Source of the DNA: Geothrix sp.
GTDB lineage: Bacteria; Acidobacteriota; Holophagae; Holophagales; Holophagaceae
DNA length: 64,000 bases
Assembly: GCA_030681515.1 (NCBI GenBank)
Contig: JAUXSE010000022.1
Location: 1 to 64,000 of the forward strand
Direction: 5' to 3'
Both the position numbers and the translations under genes were made by a program. The notes beneath the pieces were generated by a model. That model was not told where the DNA came from. It did no database searches and saw nothing but the letters and a program-made list of their open reading frames with translations. Positions 47,430 to 55,648 of this stretch are shown piece by piece. The first letter of the stretch is position 1. Each line of letters opens with the position of its first letter.

Positions 47430-47582
47430 ATGCAGAAGGTTTTCGTCGCCCAGCACCATGCCGAGGCCCATCTGGTGAGTGCCCTGCTACATGCCCGTGG
47501 GATCGCCGCGGAAGTGCGCGGCGAAGCCCTGTTCACCGCCTGCTGGAAATGCGACACCGCCCAGCCGGATTCTGTTTCCTGA
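47430..47582 (+). CDS. truncated DUF2007-like small protein
   Basis: A 50-residue frame reading MQKVFVAQHHAEAHLVSAL, then HARGIAAEVRGEALF, which matches the start of DUF2007 (putative signal-transducing) proteins, normally about 70-90 residues. After ALFTA the sequence departs from the family and stops, so the conserved C-terminal half is missing. GAGG lies upstream of ATG 47430, so it may still be translated. It could be a decaying gene or a short variant; no frameshifted remainder was found downstream. Confidence 0.5.
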   Translation: MQKVFVAQHHAEAHLVSALLHARGIAAEVRGEALFTACWKCDTAQPDSVS

Positions 47583-47601
47583 CGCCATTCCCGAGGCGCC
47601 C

Positions 47602-47991
47602 ATGAGCCATGCCACCCCCGCATCCCTCATCACCGCCTGGGTCGCGGCGTTCAATCGCCGGGATGGGGAGGCGCTGGCCGCGATGTACTCTGAGGACGCG
47701 GTGAACCATCAGGTGGCGGAGGCTCCGGTGATGGGGCGGGAGGCGATCCGGGCCATGTTCCTTGCGGGCTTCGCGGCGGCGGAGATGGTGTGTCTCGTGG
47801 AAAACCTCTTCGAGGAGGGCGAGTGGGCCATCCTGGAGTGGCGCGACCCGCTTGGTCTGCGGGGCTGTGGCTTCTTCCACGTGGTGGACGGGCAGATCGT
47901 CTTCCAGCGGGGCTACTGGGACAAGCTCACCTTCCTCCGTCAGCACGGCCTGCCCATCCCACGGGGTGGATGGGCGTCCGGAACGGGCTAG
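47602..47991 (+). CDS. SnoaL-like / NTF2-fold protein
   Basis: A 129-residue alpha+beta-barrel protein of the SnoaL-like/NTF2 superfamily: SLITAWVAAFNRRDGEALAAMYSEDAVNHQV at the start, a central GREAIRAMFLAGF helix, and a beta sheet ending FQRGYWDKLTFLRQHGLP. These proteins include small-molecule isomerases and many of unknown activity. ATG 47602 follows GAGGCGCCC. It lies 19 bp after the DUF2007 fragment and is convergent with the TPR gene, with 3 bp between stop codons. Confidence 0.82.
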   Translation: MSHATPASLITAWVAAFNRRDGEALAAMYSEDAVNHQVAEAPVMGREAIRAMFLAGFAAAEMVCLVENLFEEGEWAILEWRDPLGLRGCGFFHVVDGQIVFQRGYWDKLTFLRQHGLPIPRGGWASGTG

Positions 47992-47994
47992 CCT

Positions 47995-48807
47995 TCACTC
48001 CGTTTTGTGCACCTGGGTCGCCGGCGCCTGGGCGGCGGCTGCCAGGACCGCCTGCTTGAGCTCGGGACGGATGGCGATGTGAGCGGCCTCGGCCCGGCCC
48101 AGATCCACCCGGGCCTGAGCGTGGTCCCCGGTCTCCCACTGGAGGCTGATGAGGTTGTTCCACGCGTTCGGGTGGGTCGGGTCGGTCTGCAGGGTCAGCC
48201 GGTACTGAGCCATGGCCTCGGCCCGGCGGCCCAGACGGTAGAGGCAGTTGCCGCGCAGGAACCGGTAGTCGGCGGGAACGCCGAAGGGATTCTCCCGCTG
48301 GTAGAGGTTCCCTTTTTTCGATTCCAGGAATTCAAGGGCGTTCTGTTTGGTCGTGAAGAGGACCGCGGAACATCCGTTGGGGTCCACGCCTCGCGCGTAG
48401 AGGTTGTCCAGACTCGAACGCATGGCCTGTTCCTCGGCCTCCCCCTGGGCCTTCAGGTCGGCGATCTCCTCGCGGTACCGACGATCCAGCTCCGCGAGGC
48501 TGCGCTCCGAAATTTCCAGGTGGGCGAGGGCTCCGGCATAGTCTCGCCCCTCGTAGGCGATGCGCGCCAGCAGGAAGTGGCCCTCGAAGTGGTCGGGAAC
48601 CAGGGCCAGGCATGGGTCCAGCAGGCGCTTCGCCGCCTCGAACCGCCGGGCCGCCACCTCCCGGCCGGCCTGATCCATGCGGGTGCTCAAGGCCATGTAG
48701 CGCTGGAAGATCGAGATGTCGCTGCCCTGGGCCGCGGCCATGGGCAGAACGACCGCCCCCGCGATGAGGCAGGTGAGGATGAAGGATCGGCGGGGGGGAA
48801 GCAGCAT
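47995..48807 (-). CDS. exported TPR-repeat protein
   Basis: A 270-residue protein with signal peptide or anchor (about residues 10-28, FILTCLIAGAVVLPMAAAQ) and TPR-like helical repeats: AARRFEAAKRLLDPCLALVPDHFEGHFLLARIAY, and near the C-terminus GRRAEAMAQYRLTLQTDPTHPNAWNNLISL. The middle (about 105-135) is a Glu/Arg-rich coiled coil. It is likely a periplasmic scaffold with unknown partner. ATG 48807 has AGGAGG at four bases. A 19-bp palindrome and a TATTCT -10-like box lie just upstream. Confidence 0.83.
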   Translation of the reverse strand: MLLPPRRSFILTCLIAGAVVLPMAAAQGSDISIFQRYMALSTRMDQAGREVAARRFEAAKRLLDPCLALVPDHFEGHFLLARIAYEGRDYAGALAHLEISERSLAELDRRYREEIADLKAQGEAEEQAMRSSLDNLYARGVDPNGCSAVLFTTKQNALEFLESKKGNLYQRENPFGVPADYRFLRGNCLYRLGRRAEAMAQYRLTLQTDPTHPNAWNNLISLQWETGDHAQARVDLGRAEAAHIAIRPELKQAVLAAAAQAPATQVHKTE

Positions 48808-48818
48808 GAAACCTCCTG

Positions 48819-48837
48819 CACCACCCCTGGGGTGGTG
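48819..48837. promoter_or_regulatory. 19-bp palindrome overlapping the TPR gene transcription start
   Basis: Perfect 9-bp arms CACCACCCC / GGGGTGGTG around one central base, between a minus-strand TATTCT box (48843-48848) and the ribosome-binding site. It would overlap the first transcribed bases, fitting an operator or a 5' hairpin. Confidence 0.45.
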
Positions 48838-48863
48838 ATCCAAGAATAGTCCCGGAGGCCTTG

Positions 48864-49907
48864 CTACAGCGTCTTCATGTCCAGTACGAAGCGGTAGCGG
48901 ACATCGTTCTTCATCATGCGCTCGTAGGCCTGGTTCACCTGCTGGACGGGGATGATCTCGATGTCGGAGACGATGCCATGCTCGGCGCAGAAATCGAGCA
49001 TCTCCTGGGTCTCCTGGATGCCGCCGATGAGCGAGCCGGTGAGGGTGCGGCGGCCGAAGATCAGCGAGGTGGCGGCCACGGGCGTGGGCTCGGGAGGCAC
49101 GCCCAGCAGCACCATGACGCCTTCGACGCGGAGCAGGCCCAGATACTTGTTGTAGTCATGCGGCGCGGAGATGGTGTCAATGAGGAGGTCGAAGCGGCCC
49201 GCCAGCTGCTTGAAGGTGGCCTCATCGGAGGTGAGGCCGAAGTGCTGGGCGCCCAAGCGGCGGGCATCGGCTTCCTTCGACTTCGAGGTGCTGAGCATGG
49301 TGACCTCGGCGCCCATGGCGGCGGCGAGCTTGACGGCCATGTGGCCCAGGCCACCCAGGCCCACCACGCCCACCTTGTCGCCCTTCTTCGTCTTCCAGTG
49401 GCGCAGGGGCGAGTAGGTGGTGATGCCCGCACAAAGCAGGGGCGCGGTGGCCGCGAGATCGAGCTTGGGGGAGATCCTCAGGGTGAAGGCCTCGTCCACC
49501 ACCACGCGGTCGGAGTAGCCGCCGTAGGTGAGCGTCGTCCGGTCCATCTCAGTGCCGTTGTAGGTGAAGGCGGCGCCTTTTTCGCAGAACTGTTCGAGGT
49601 TCCGCTGGCAGCTGGGGCAGGCGCGGCAACTGTCCACCATGCAGCCCACGCCCGCCAGATCACCCGCCTTGAAGCCCTTCACGTGGGCGCCCACGGCGGT
49701 GACGCGGCCCACGATCTCGTGGCCGGGCACCATGGGGTACTTCGAGCCGCCCCATTCATCGCGCACCTGATGGATGTCGGAATGGCAGATGCCGCAGTAG
49801 GCGATCTCAATCTGGACATCGTGGGGTCCCACGGCGCGGCGTTCGATCTGGAGGGGCGCGAGGGCGGCGGCGGGTGAGGCGGCGGCGTAGGCCTTGGTGG
49901 TGGACAT
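48864..49907 (-). CDS. zinc-dependent NAD(P) alcohol dehydrogenase (YahK/CAD-like)
   Basis: A 347-residue medium-chain dehydrogenase. The catalytic zinc site is Cys in YCGICHSDIH, His-Glu in PGHEIVG and a later Cys; the structural zinc ligands are the four Cys of CRACPSCQRNLEQFC. The Rossmann fold has VGLGGLGHMAVK. The pattern fits the YahK/cinnamyl-alcohol-type group, which reduces aldehydes with NADPH, but the substrate is unknown. ATG 49907 has AGGAG upstream. It is transcribed alone on the minus strand. Confidence 0.93.
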   Translation of the reverse strand: MSTTKAYAAASPAAALAPLQIERRAVGPHDVQIEIAYCGICHSDIHQVRDEWGGSKYPMVPGHEIVGRVTAVGAHVKGFKAGDLAGVGCMVDSCRACPSCQRNLEQFCEKGAAFTYNGTEMDRTTLTYGGYSDRVVVDEAFTLRISPKLDLAATAPLLCAGITTYSPLRHWKTKKGDKVGVVGLGGLGHMAVKLAAAMGAEVTMLSTSKSKEADARRLGAQHFGLTSDEATFKQLAGRFDLLIDTISAPHDYNKYLGLLRVEGVMVLLGVPPEPTPVAATSLIFGRRTLTGSLIGGIQETQEMLDFCAEHGIVSDIEIIPVQQVNQAYERMMKNDVRYRFVLDMKTL

Positions 49908-49986
49908 GGAGGCTCCTTGAAGCTGGAGTTTCACTCTAGACCAAGGGCGGCGACCGGACAGAAGGCACTTCGGGGTGCGTGGCGGA

Positions 49987-50538
49987 TCAGAACACCTGCG
50001 CGATGGGCCCGGGGGCGGTCTTGTCCTGGTGGTGCAGCAGGATCAGATACCAGCCCAGGGCCGCGAGCAGGGGTACCCGGGGGCTGAAGTGGCCCGCGGG
50101 CGTGACCTCGACCTCGGCCTGGATCCGGTGGGGCCCGGGGCCGGTCTCCAGATCGGGTTCGAGTTTGAGGGTGATCAGCACCTCGCCGCCGTCGCCACGG
50201 AAGGACCAGACCGCCGAGCCCAGGCCCTCATGGCGCCAGTGGAAGGTCACGCCATTCGTGAACTGGAGCTGGCCATGGCCCAGCAGGCCCGGGTGGAACA
50301 CGGCGAGGTCCAGATCGGAGTCCTCCTCCCGCAGGTGGACGGTGGGGCGGAGGAACCCGGCCTGCTGGAGGGTCCAGTGTCCTTCCACGGTCTCGACGGT
50401 GGCCAGGGTCCGGCACGGCGATCCGAAGGACAGCGCCGCCAGGAGATCCTCCCCGGCCCACAGCTCGTACCGGGGGCCGCCGGCCACGGGATCCTTCCAT
50501 TCGAGGGACGATGCGGTGGTATTGCTGATCGGCTTCAT
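49987..50538 (-). CDS. hypothetical beta-rich protein
   Basis: A 183-residue protein of unrecognised family, starting at an ATG with GGGGGAG upstream, so translation is likely. The sequence is rich in beta-type stretches (YELWAGEDLLAALSF, TFHWRHEGLGSAVWSF, GEVLITLKLEPDLE) and ends with a hydrophobic segment (VPLLAALGWYLILLHHQ) that may be a buried helix or a membrane anchor. No signal peptide. It lies 79 bp upstream of the alcohol dehydrogenase on the same strand, but no functional link is evident. Confidence 0.7.
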   Translation of the reverse strand: MKPISNTTASSLEWKDPVAGGPRYELWAGEDLLAALSFGSPCRTLATVETVEGHWTLQQAGFLRPTVHLREEDSDLDLAVFHPGLLGHGQLQFTNGVTFHWRHEGLGSAVWSFRGDGGEVLITLKLEPDLETGPGPHRIQAEVEVTPAGHFSPRVPLLAALGWYLILLHHQDKTAPGPIAQVF

Positions 50539-50865
50539 GGCTCCCCCATCCTGCGGAATGAGATCCGCGCCACCCCAAAGGTAGGCCCCGAAACGATGGC
50601 GGGCAGGGCCCGGTCAGAAGACCTCAAGAGACCCCCTGCCCCGCCCCGGCACGGCACGATCTCACTCAGCAGGGAATCCAGTGGCGCGTCCCCGAGGTGT
50701 CTTGAATGTTTTCGGCACTCCGAGACGCGCCACTTGCCGGGGGTTCGGGGGCGCGGCATGGCGCCACCGAGGGGTGACAGCCCGAAAAGCATGGCTTTTC
50801 GGGCGCCAAAGGGGGCTTGCCCCCATGGGGTGCGACATCCCCAGCAATAAGTTAATTTAAGGAAG
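50539..50865. other. 327-bp gene-free region with three stacked hairpins
   Basis: No supported gene. Hairpins: 50781-50803 (CCCGAAAAGC arms, ATG loop); 50811-50824 (GGGGGC/GCCCCC); and a 15-bp inverted repeat whose arms are 50828-50842 and 50869-50883. The last arm encodes the C-terminal GCDIP of the TrmH-like protein. The structure could terminate or protect the methyltransferase mRNA. Confidence 0.6.
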
Positions 50866-51660
50866 TCAGGGGATGTCGCACCCGCCCCCCATCTGGAACA
50901 TCAGGATCGCCCCGGCGGCGGCCACATTGAGGCTGTCCATGCCGGAGGCCATGGGAATGGCCACGGCGCGGTCGCAGCGGGCCAGCTGGCCTTCGTCCAG
51001 GCCCGTATCCTCGGGCCCCATCACCAGGGCACAACGGGGTGCGGGCCGCCAGCTCCGGGCATCCTCCGCGCCCGGCGCCAGGGCCGCGGCGATGATCTCG
51101 GACGCCGGATCCGACGCCTTCCAGTCGGCGAGGGGTCCCCAGGGATCCTCCACCCGCCACACGGGAATCCGCCACACGGCGCCCATGGAGACCCGCACGG
51201 TGCGTCGGCTCCACAACCCGGGCCCGGGGCCTGCCAGCACGCCGTCCAACCCCAGGGCCGCGGCGCTGCGCAGCAGCAGGCCCAGGTTCTCGCTGTCGTA
51301 CAGGCGCGGCAGCACCAGCAGGCGCCGGACCGCGAGCAGGGCCGCTGCGGGTGGCGGCGAGGGCACCTGGGCGCAGGCCATGAGGCCCCGGTGGAAGGGG
51401 AAGCCCGCCAGTTCCGATAGGGCCGCGGGCTCCGCCGTCAGCAGATCGGTCCCCGGGGGAAGCCGGTCGCGGATCTCCGCCGCCGCGGTGGTCGTGGCGG
51501 CCACGGAGATCACCCTCATGCGGCCCGCCCGAGCCGCCGCCAGCAGATCCTCCACCAGGATCCGTCCCTCCGCGATGAAGCAGGTCCCATGCTCCGGGTG
51601 TTCCCGCGTGCTGGCGAAGCGCAGGTCTCGGTAGGGGTCCCAGGGATCGAAGGCGGTCAT
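50866..51660 (-). CDS. TrmH/SpoU-family RNA 2'-O-methyltransferase
   Basis: A 264-residue SPOUT methyltransferase. The knot motifs are LYDSENLGLLLRSAAALGLDGVL (motif 1; usual NxGNxG-Arg here as DSENLG-R), ALVMGPEDTGLDEGQLARCD (motif 2) and AIPMASGMDSLNVAAAGAILMF (motif 3). The N-terminal HEPEHGTCFIAEGR-like substrate domain fits the TrmH/RlmB type. The exact rRNA/tRNA target is unknown. The ATG has no ribosome-binding site; TACGCT lies six bases upstream, as at rpe and hutI. The 3' end is embedded in an inverted repeat. Confidence 0.88.
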   Translation of the reverse strand: MTAFDPWDPYRDLRFASTREHPEHGTCFIAEGRILVEDLLAAARAGRMRVISVAATTTAAAEIRDRLPPGTDLLTAEPAALSELAGFPFHRGLMACAQVPSPPPAAALLAVRRLLVLPRLYDSENLGLLLRSAAALGLDGVLAGPGPGLWSRRTVRVSMGAVWRIPVWRVEDPWGPLADWKASDPASEIIAAALAPGAEDARSWRPAPRCALVMGPEDTGLDEGQLARCDRAVAIPMASGMDSLNVAAAGAILMFQMGGGCDIP

Positions 51661-51875
51661 GGGAACAGCGTAGCCCTGGCGTGGGTTCAGGCCGAATCGC
51701 CCCGCAATACGTCAAGAAAGATTGATGCCAATACCAACCGGCTAATTTCAATAACACACCTTGACATCTCAACAGCCAGACTCACCCTTTAATTCCGTCT
51801 GTTTGTTGGTCCTTTAAAGATTCCGAGCCTTATTCCTGCCTTTTTTTTCTAAGTCATTGATTCTCACCACAATCT
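51661..51875 (+). promoter_or_regulatory. AT-rich leader of polysaccharide locus
   Basis: About 215 bp, clearly lower in GC than the preceding 50 kb, with T-runs (TTTTTTTT near 51841-51849) and TTAATTTC-like tracts. It precedes the CapD/FlaA1-like gene. No sigma-54 element or clear operator was seen; the composition shift suggests a boundary of an acquired region or a strong regulatory zone. Confidence 0.45.
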
Positions 51876-53993
51876 ATGGAGTTTTCCTTGGGAATGCATG
51901 TCCCTTCGCTCCGCAACAGGGTGTACTCGGCTCTCCGTTCCGCCGTTGGACCCCGGTTCGATTCGCTTCTTCTCCAAGCCAGGGCCCTGGTGGCGCGGAC
52001 CTGCTCACGTCCAGGTGTCCGGCAAGCGGTGAAACTGGTGCTTGATGCGGGCTTGGCCGCACTTGCCTGGGCCGTAGCTTTCAGCCTCGTCCGGGTGCAC
52101 CTTCCTCACGCCACCTCGGTCCTGGCATGGGTCTGCTTCGCAATGGCGCTGAATCTCGCATTCCAGCACACCCGCCAGCACTACCGGCTCACGGGCATCG
52201 AGGAGGTCAGATCCCTCCTGTTGAGCATGGCGGTGATGATCGCGGTCGTCCTGGGGTCCTACCAGATAGGCAGCTACTTCAACCTGGTGGTCGAACATCC
52301 GAGGATCACGCTGGCGGCAGGCCTGCTCACCTCGCTGACCTGGCTCATGGTGCGCGCCGCTTCCGTGGCCTACTTCCAACGCCGGGTTTTCCAGGAATAC
52401 TCACAGCACCCCCGCGATGGGCATCCCTCGGCTTCTGAATCGGTCCACCGGACCCTCATCGTGGGCGCGGGTCAGGCCGGGGCCATGCTTTGCCATGAGC
52501 TCCGTGCGAACCCGCAACTGAACTGCCATGTGGTCGGATTCGTGGATGACTCGCTTGAAAAACAGGGGGTGAGGATCCAGGGTGTGCCGGTGTTGGGGCA
52601 TTCCAAGCTGCTTCCAACCTTCATCCAGGAGACCGCCGCGACCCAGGTGATCCTGGCCATGCCCAGCGCCCCCGGTTCCCGGATCCGGGAATTGGCATCC
52701 ATCCTTCAAGCCGAAGGTGTCCGGGTGAAGACCTTGCCCAGCATGTTGAGCGTTCTGGGGAGCAAGGACTGGAAGCCGGAGCTCCGCGACATCGCCATCG
52801 AGGACCTTCTCCGGCGGGAGCCGGTCAGCCTGGATCTGGGGTCCATCCGCCAGGAACTGGAGCACTCGGTGGTGCTCATCACGGGTGCCGGGGGATCCAT
52901 CGGCAGCGAGCTGGCGCGGCAGGTGGCGACTTTCCATCCATCCCACCTGGTCCTGCTTGGCCGCGGCGAGAACAGCCTCTGGGAAGTGGAACGGGAGATC
53001 CGCCGGCTGTTCCCCAGGCAGCGCCTCGAAGTGGAGCTCTGCGATATCCGGAATCCCGTCCGCCTTCAGCGGGTCTTTGAGGCCTGGCACCCCAAAACCG
53101 TGTTCCATGCCGCCGCGCACAAGCACGTCCCCTTCCTTGAAAGGCACCCGGAGGAGGCCGTTGAGAACAACATCTTCGGCACACTCAACATCCTCCAGGC
53201 GGCCCTGGCCATCGGAACCACCACATTCGTCAATGTGTCCACCGACAAGGCGGTGAACCCCACCAGCGTGCTGGGGATCACCAAGCGCATCGCGGAATTC
53301 CTCGTCTTGAGGGCCGCCGCCGACGCAAAGGCAGGATGCCGATACGTGAGTGTCCGGTTCGGGAATGTCCTGGGCAGCCGGGGAAGCGTGATTCCCCTGT
53401 TCCATGATCAGATCCGCCACGGGGGCCCCATCACGGTGACCCATCCCGACATGACCCGGTATTTCATGACCATTCCTGAAGCGAGCCAGCTGGTGCTCCA
53501 GGCGGGCATGTTGGGACAGACGGGCAAGGTCTTCGTGCTGGACATGGGAGAACCCGTCCGGATCGTGGACCTTGCCATGGACATGGCCCGTCTTTCCGGG
53601 CTCAGGCCAGGCTACGACATTGATATCCAGTTCACGGGTGTCCGCCCAGGCGAGAAGCTTTATGAAGAGCTCTTCACGGACCAGGAGCAGAGCCGGTCGG
53701 ATGTTCACGCGAAGGTCTTTGAAGCCATCCCGGACCAGCGGGATCGGGCGGTCCTGGACCGGGTGCTCCGATCCCTGAGGGACGCCTTGAACCTTCCCGA
53801 CGGATCCCGGCAGCAGGCCATCCTCCATGGCTTCCTGGAACTGGTGCCCACCTACCGTCCTTCCCTCGCGGGATTGGGGAAACACCTCGCGGAATCGCTT
53901 CCCGGCCCCGGGAGCAGACCACCGAAACCTGTGCCACCCCCCACGATCCGTGTCCGGCGGCCCTCCCTTCCGATCGCGCAACTGCAGTCCTGA
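51876..53993 (+). CDS. membrane-bound nucleotide-sugar 4,6-dehydratase (FlaA1/CapD/WbpM-like)
   Basis: A 705-residue protein (starting at ATG 51894 would give 699). It has about four N-terminal membrane helices (about 50-170), a CoA-binding-like/Rossmann domain (VGAGQAGAMLCHEL) and a C-terminal SDR dehydratase with TGAGGSIGSELARQ, HAAAHKHVPFLERHPEEA, STDKAVNPTSVLGITKR and RFGNVLGSRGSVIP. The TDK triad variant is typical of UDP-GlcNAc 4,6-dehydratases. It supplies modified sugars for capsule, O-antigen or exopolysaccharide and opens the polysaccharide region; both candidate start codons lack an ideal ribosome-binding site. Confidence 0.92.
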   Translation: MEFSLGMHVPSLRNRVYSALRSAVGPRFDSLLLQARALVARTCSRPGVRQAVKLVLDAGLAALAWAVAFSLVRVHLPHATSVLAWVCFAMALNLAFQHTRQHYRLTGIEEVRSLLLSMAVMIAVVLGSYQIGSYFNLVVEHPRITLAAGLLTSLTWLMVRAASVAYFQRRVFQEYSQHPRDGHPSASESVHRTLIVGAGQAGAMLCHELRANPQLNCHVVGFVDDSLEKQGVRIQGVPVLGHSKLLPTFIQETAATQVILAMPSAPGSRIRELASILQAEGVRVKTLPSMLSVLGSKDWKPELRDIAIEDLLRREPVSLDLGSIRQELEHSVVLITGAGGSIGSELARQVATFHPSHLVLLGRGENSLWEVEREIRRLFPRQRLEVELCDIRNPVRLQRVFEAWHPKTVFHAAAHKHVPFLERHPEEAVENNIFGTLNILQAALAIGTTTFVNVSTDKAVNPTSVLGITKRIAEFLVLRAAADAKAGCRYVSVRFGNVLGSRGSVIPLFHDQIRHGGPITVTHPDMTRYFMTIPEASQLVLQAGMLGQTGKVFVLDMGEPVRIVDLAMDMARLSGLRPGYDIDIQFTGVRPGEKLYEELFTDQEQSRSDVHAKVFEAIPDQRDRAVLDRVLRSLRDALNLPDGSRQQAILHGFLELVPTYRPSLAGLGKHLAESLPGPGSRPPKPVPPPTIRVRRPSLPIAQLQS

Positions 53994-54101
53994 CGGGGGA
54001 CCCTGGTGGACCCGTCATCACCTTTCGCGACGCAAGTCGGGCCCGTGGTCCGAAGCCTTTGAGGGAATTGCGGGAATGCAGGATGTCGAGTGATAGCATG
54101 A

Positions 54102-54166
54102 ACCACTAAGTGCCAATAGTGGTGCGGATTTCAGAAGCTTTTTTGACCCTTCATGATCCGGTCAAA
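54102..54166. promoter_or_regulatory. two inverted repeats upstream of the dehydrogenase-LytTR gene
   Basis: ACCACTA/TAGTGGT (7-bp arms, 8-bp spacer; 54102-54123) and TTTGACC/GGTCAAA (7-bp arms, 11-bp spacer; 54142-54166), 25-90 bases ahead of ATG 54191. They are candidate operators, possibly autoregulatory, although LytTR proteins usually bind direct repeats. Confidence 0.4.
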
Positions 54167-54190
54167 TTTGATTTCCCGTTTGGAGTGTTC

Positions 54191-55633
54191 ATGCGCATCG
54201 GCTTCCTGGGACTCGGAGACATGGGCACGCCCATGGCCCGGAATCTCCTGCGGCTGGGGCACACGGTCACCGTCTACAACCGCACTCCGGGGAAAGCCGA
54301 AGCTCTGATCGCTGATGGGGCGAGGGAATCCACCACCGTGGCCGAAGCCGTGATGGACGCGGAGGTGGCCATCACCATGCTCGCGGATAGCGTGGCCGTG
54401 GCGTCGGTGGTCTATGGTCCCGCGGGGCTGCTCCAGCACCTGCCTCCCAAAAGCATCCACCTCTGCATGAGCACCATCGAAGTCCAGGTCTCCGCCGAAC
54501 TGGCCTCGGCCCATGCCCAGGCTGACCAGGGCTATGTGGCGGCTCCCATCTTCGGGAGGGCCGGCGCTGCGGCCTCCCGCCGCATTTGGATCATGGCCGG
54601 AGGACCTGAACCCCTGGTGAACCGGTGCCTCCCCATCTTCGTCGCCCTGGGAAAGGGCCTTACGCGCGTGGGTCCCAAGGCCGCACTCGCCCACGCCCTC
54701 AAGCTGAGTGGCGTCGCGCTCTCGGAGGCCATGGAGAAGGCCCTCTCAGAGATTGTCGCTTCCTGCGAGAAGGCGGGAATGGCTCCTGCCGACTACCTCC
54801 GGTTTCTGAACACGGAGACCTTCAAGTTCCCGCTGGTGGATGCCTTCAGCGGCGTCATGATCCCGGGCTCCCTCGACCCGCCAGATCCCTCCCGGGATCT
54901 CGCGGCCAATGAATGGCTGATGGCCCTTGAGGCCTCGAATGGATTGGGCACGACCCACCCGGTGGCAGATCCGCCCAAGACCCGGATCCAAGCCGCCGGT
55001 ACCCGGGGCATGAGGGGAGAGGATCCGGCGGCCCTGTCCCGGGCCTCCCGCATGGAGACAGGATGGGTAGGGAGCCCTGCCCTGGGTCTGAAACCGGTTC
55101 CGCCCGCGCCACCCCCTTCGCCCCTGGACGGGCGCCACACGCCGGACCCGGAAAGGGCCGCTGATCCGAAGGGCACCCTGCTCAAACGGATGGTGAAGCC
55201 CCGGCCTGTTCCTCCCCCCGCGGAGGTGGCTGCACACGCCTCGCCCGATCAGAAGGCGGGCACCCCCACCGGCGGCATCGCCGGGCCCCCGCAGGTGGAC
55301 CCTTTTCACACCTTCACCGCCACGGATGGCGGATCCCAGGTGACGCTGCATCTGGACCAGACCAGCCATTTCGAGGCGATCAAAGGCCAGGTTTGGGCCT
55401 GGTCCCACGGAAAGCGCTACAAAACGCCCTGGGGCAACCTGGGCGAAGTGGAGTTGGCCTTCAGGCACATCCTGTTCCTGTTGATCCAGCGCCACATCCT
55501 GCTGCGGCCCGAGGCCACCCTCGACTTTCAGCCCACTTTTGGCGGAGGAGCGAAGGCGCGGGTTGGTGAAAACCTGGAACTCAGTGTCAGCCGGGCCGCC
55601 GCACCCCGACTCAAGGAGTTGCTGGGATTGTGA
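54191..55633 (+). CDS. hydroxyisobutyrate/6PGDH-type dehydrogenase fused to a LytTR-like DNA-binding domain
   Basis: A 480-residue protein in one frame. Residues 1-245 are a beta-hydroxyacid dehydrogenase: Rossmann GLGDMGTPMARNLL with VYNRTPGKA (NADP-type), AAPIFGRAGAAA, and the family lysine at Lys171. Residues 250-370 form a Pro-rich, low-complexity linker. Residues 373-480 look like LytTR: HLDQTSHFEAIKGQV, then HGKRYKTPWGNLGEVELAF, a central RHILLRP and the end LELSVSRAAAPRLKELLGL. LytTR domains bind DNA as transcription factors, usually behind a receiver. Here the dehydrogenase could sense NAD(P)H or a metabolite. ATG 54191 starts the GLG motif; the LytTR call is by pattern, not alignment. 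Confidence 0.78.
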   Translation: MRIGFLGLGDMGTPMARNLLRLGHTVTVYNRTPGKAEALIADGARESTTVAEAVMDAEVAITMLADSVAVASVVYGPAGLLQHLPPKSIHLCMSTIEVQVSAELASAHAQADQGYVAAPIFGRAGAAASRRIWIMAGGPEPLVNRCLPIFVALGKGLTRVGPKAALAHALKLSGVALSEAMEKALSEIVASCEKAGMAPADYLRFLNTETFKFPLVDAFSGVMIPGSLDPPDPSRDLAANEWLMALEASNGLGTTHPVADPPKTRIQAAGTRGMRGEDPAALSRASRMETGWVGSPALGLKPVPPAPPPSPLDGRHTPDPERAADPKGTLLKRMVKPRPVPPPAEVAAHASPDQKAGTPTGGIAGPPQVDPFHTFTATDGGSQVTLHLDQTSHFEAIKGQVWAWSHGKRYKTPWGNLGEVELAFRHILFLLIQRHILLRPEATLDFQPTFGGGAKARVGENLELSVSRAAAPRLKELLGL

Positions 55634-55648
55634 TGGGCTGGCCTGGGT

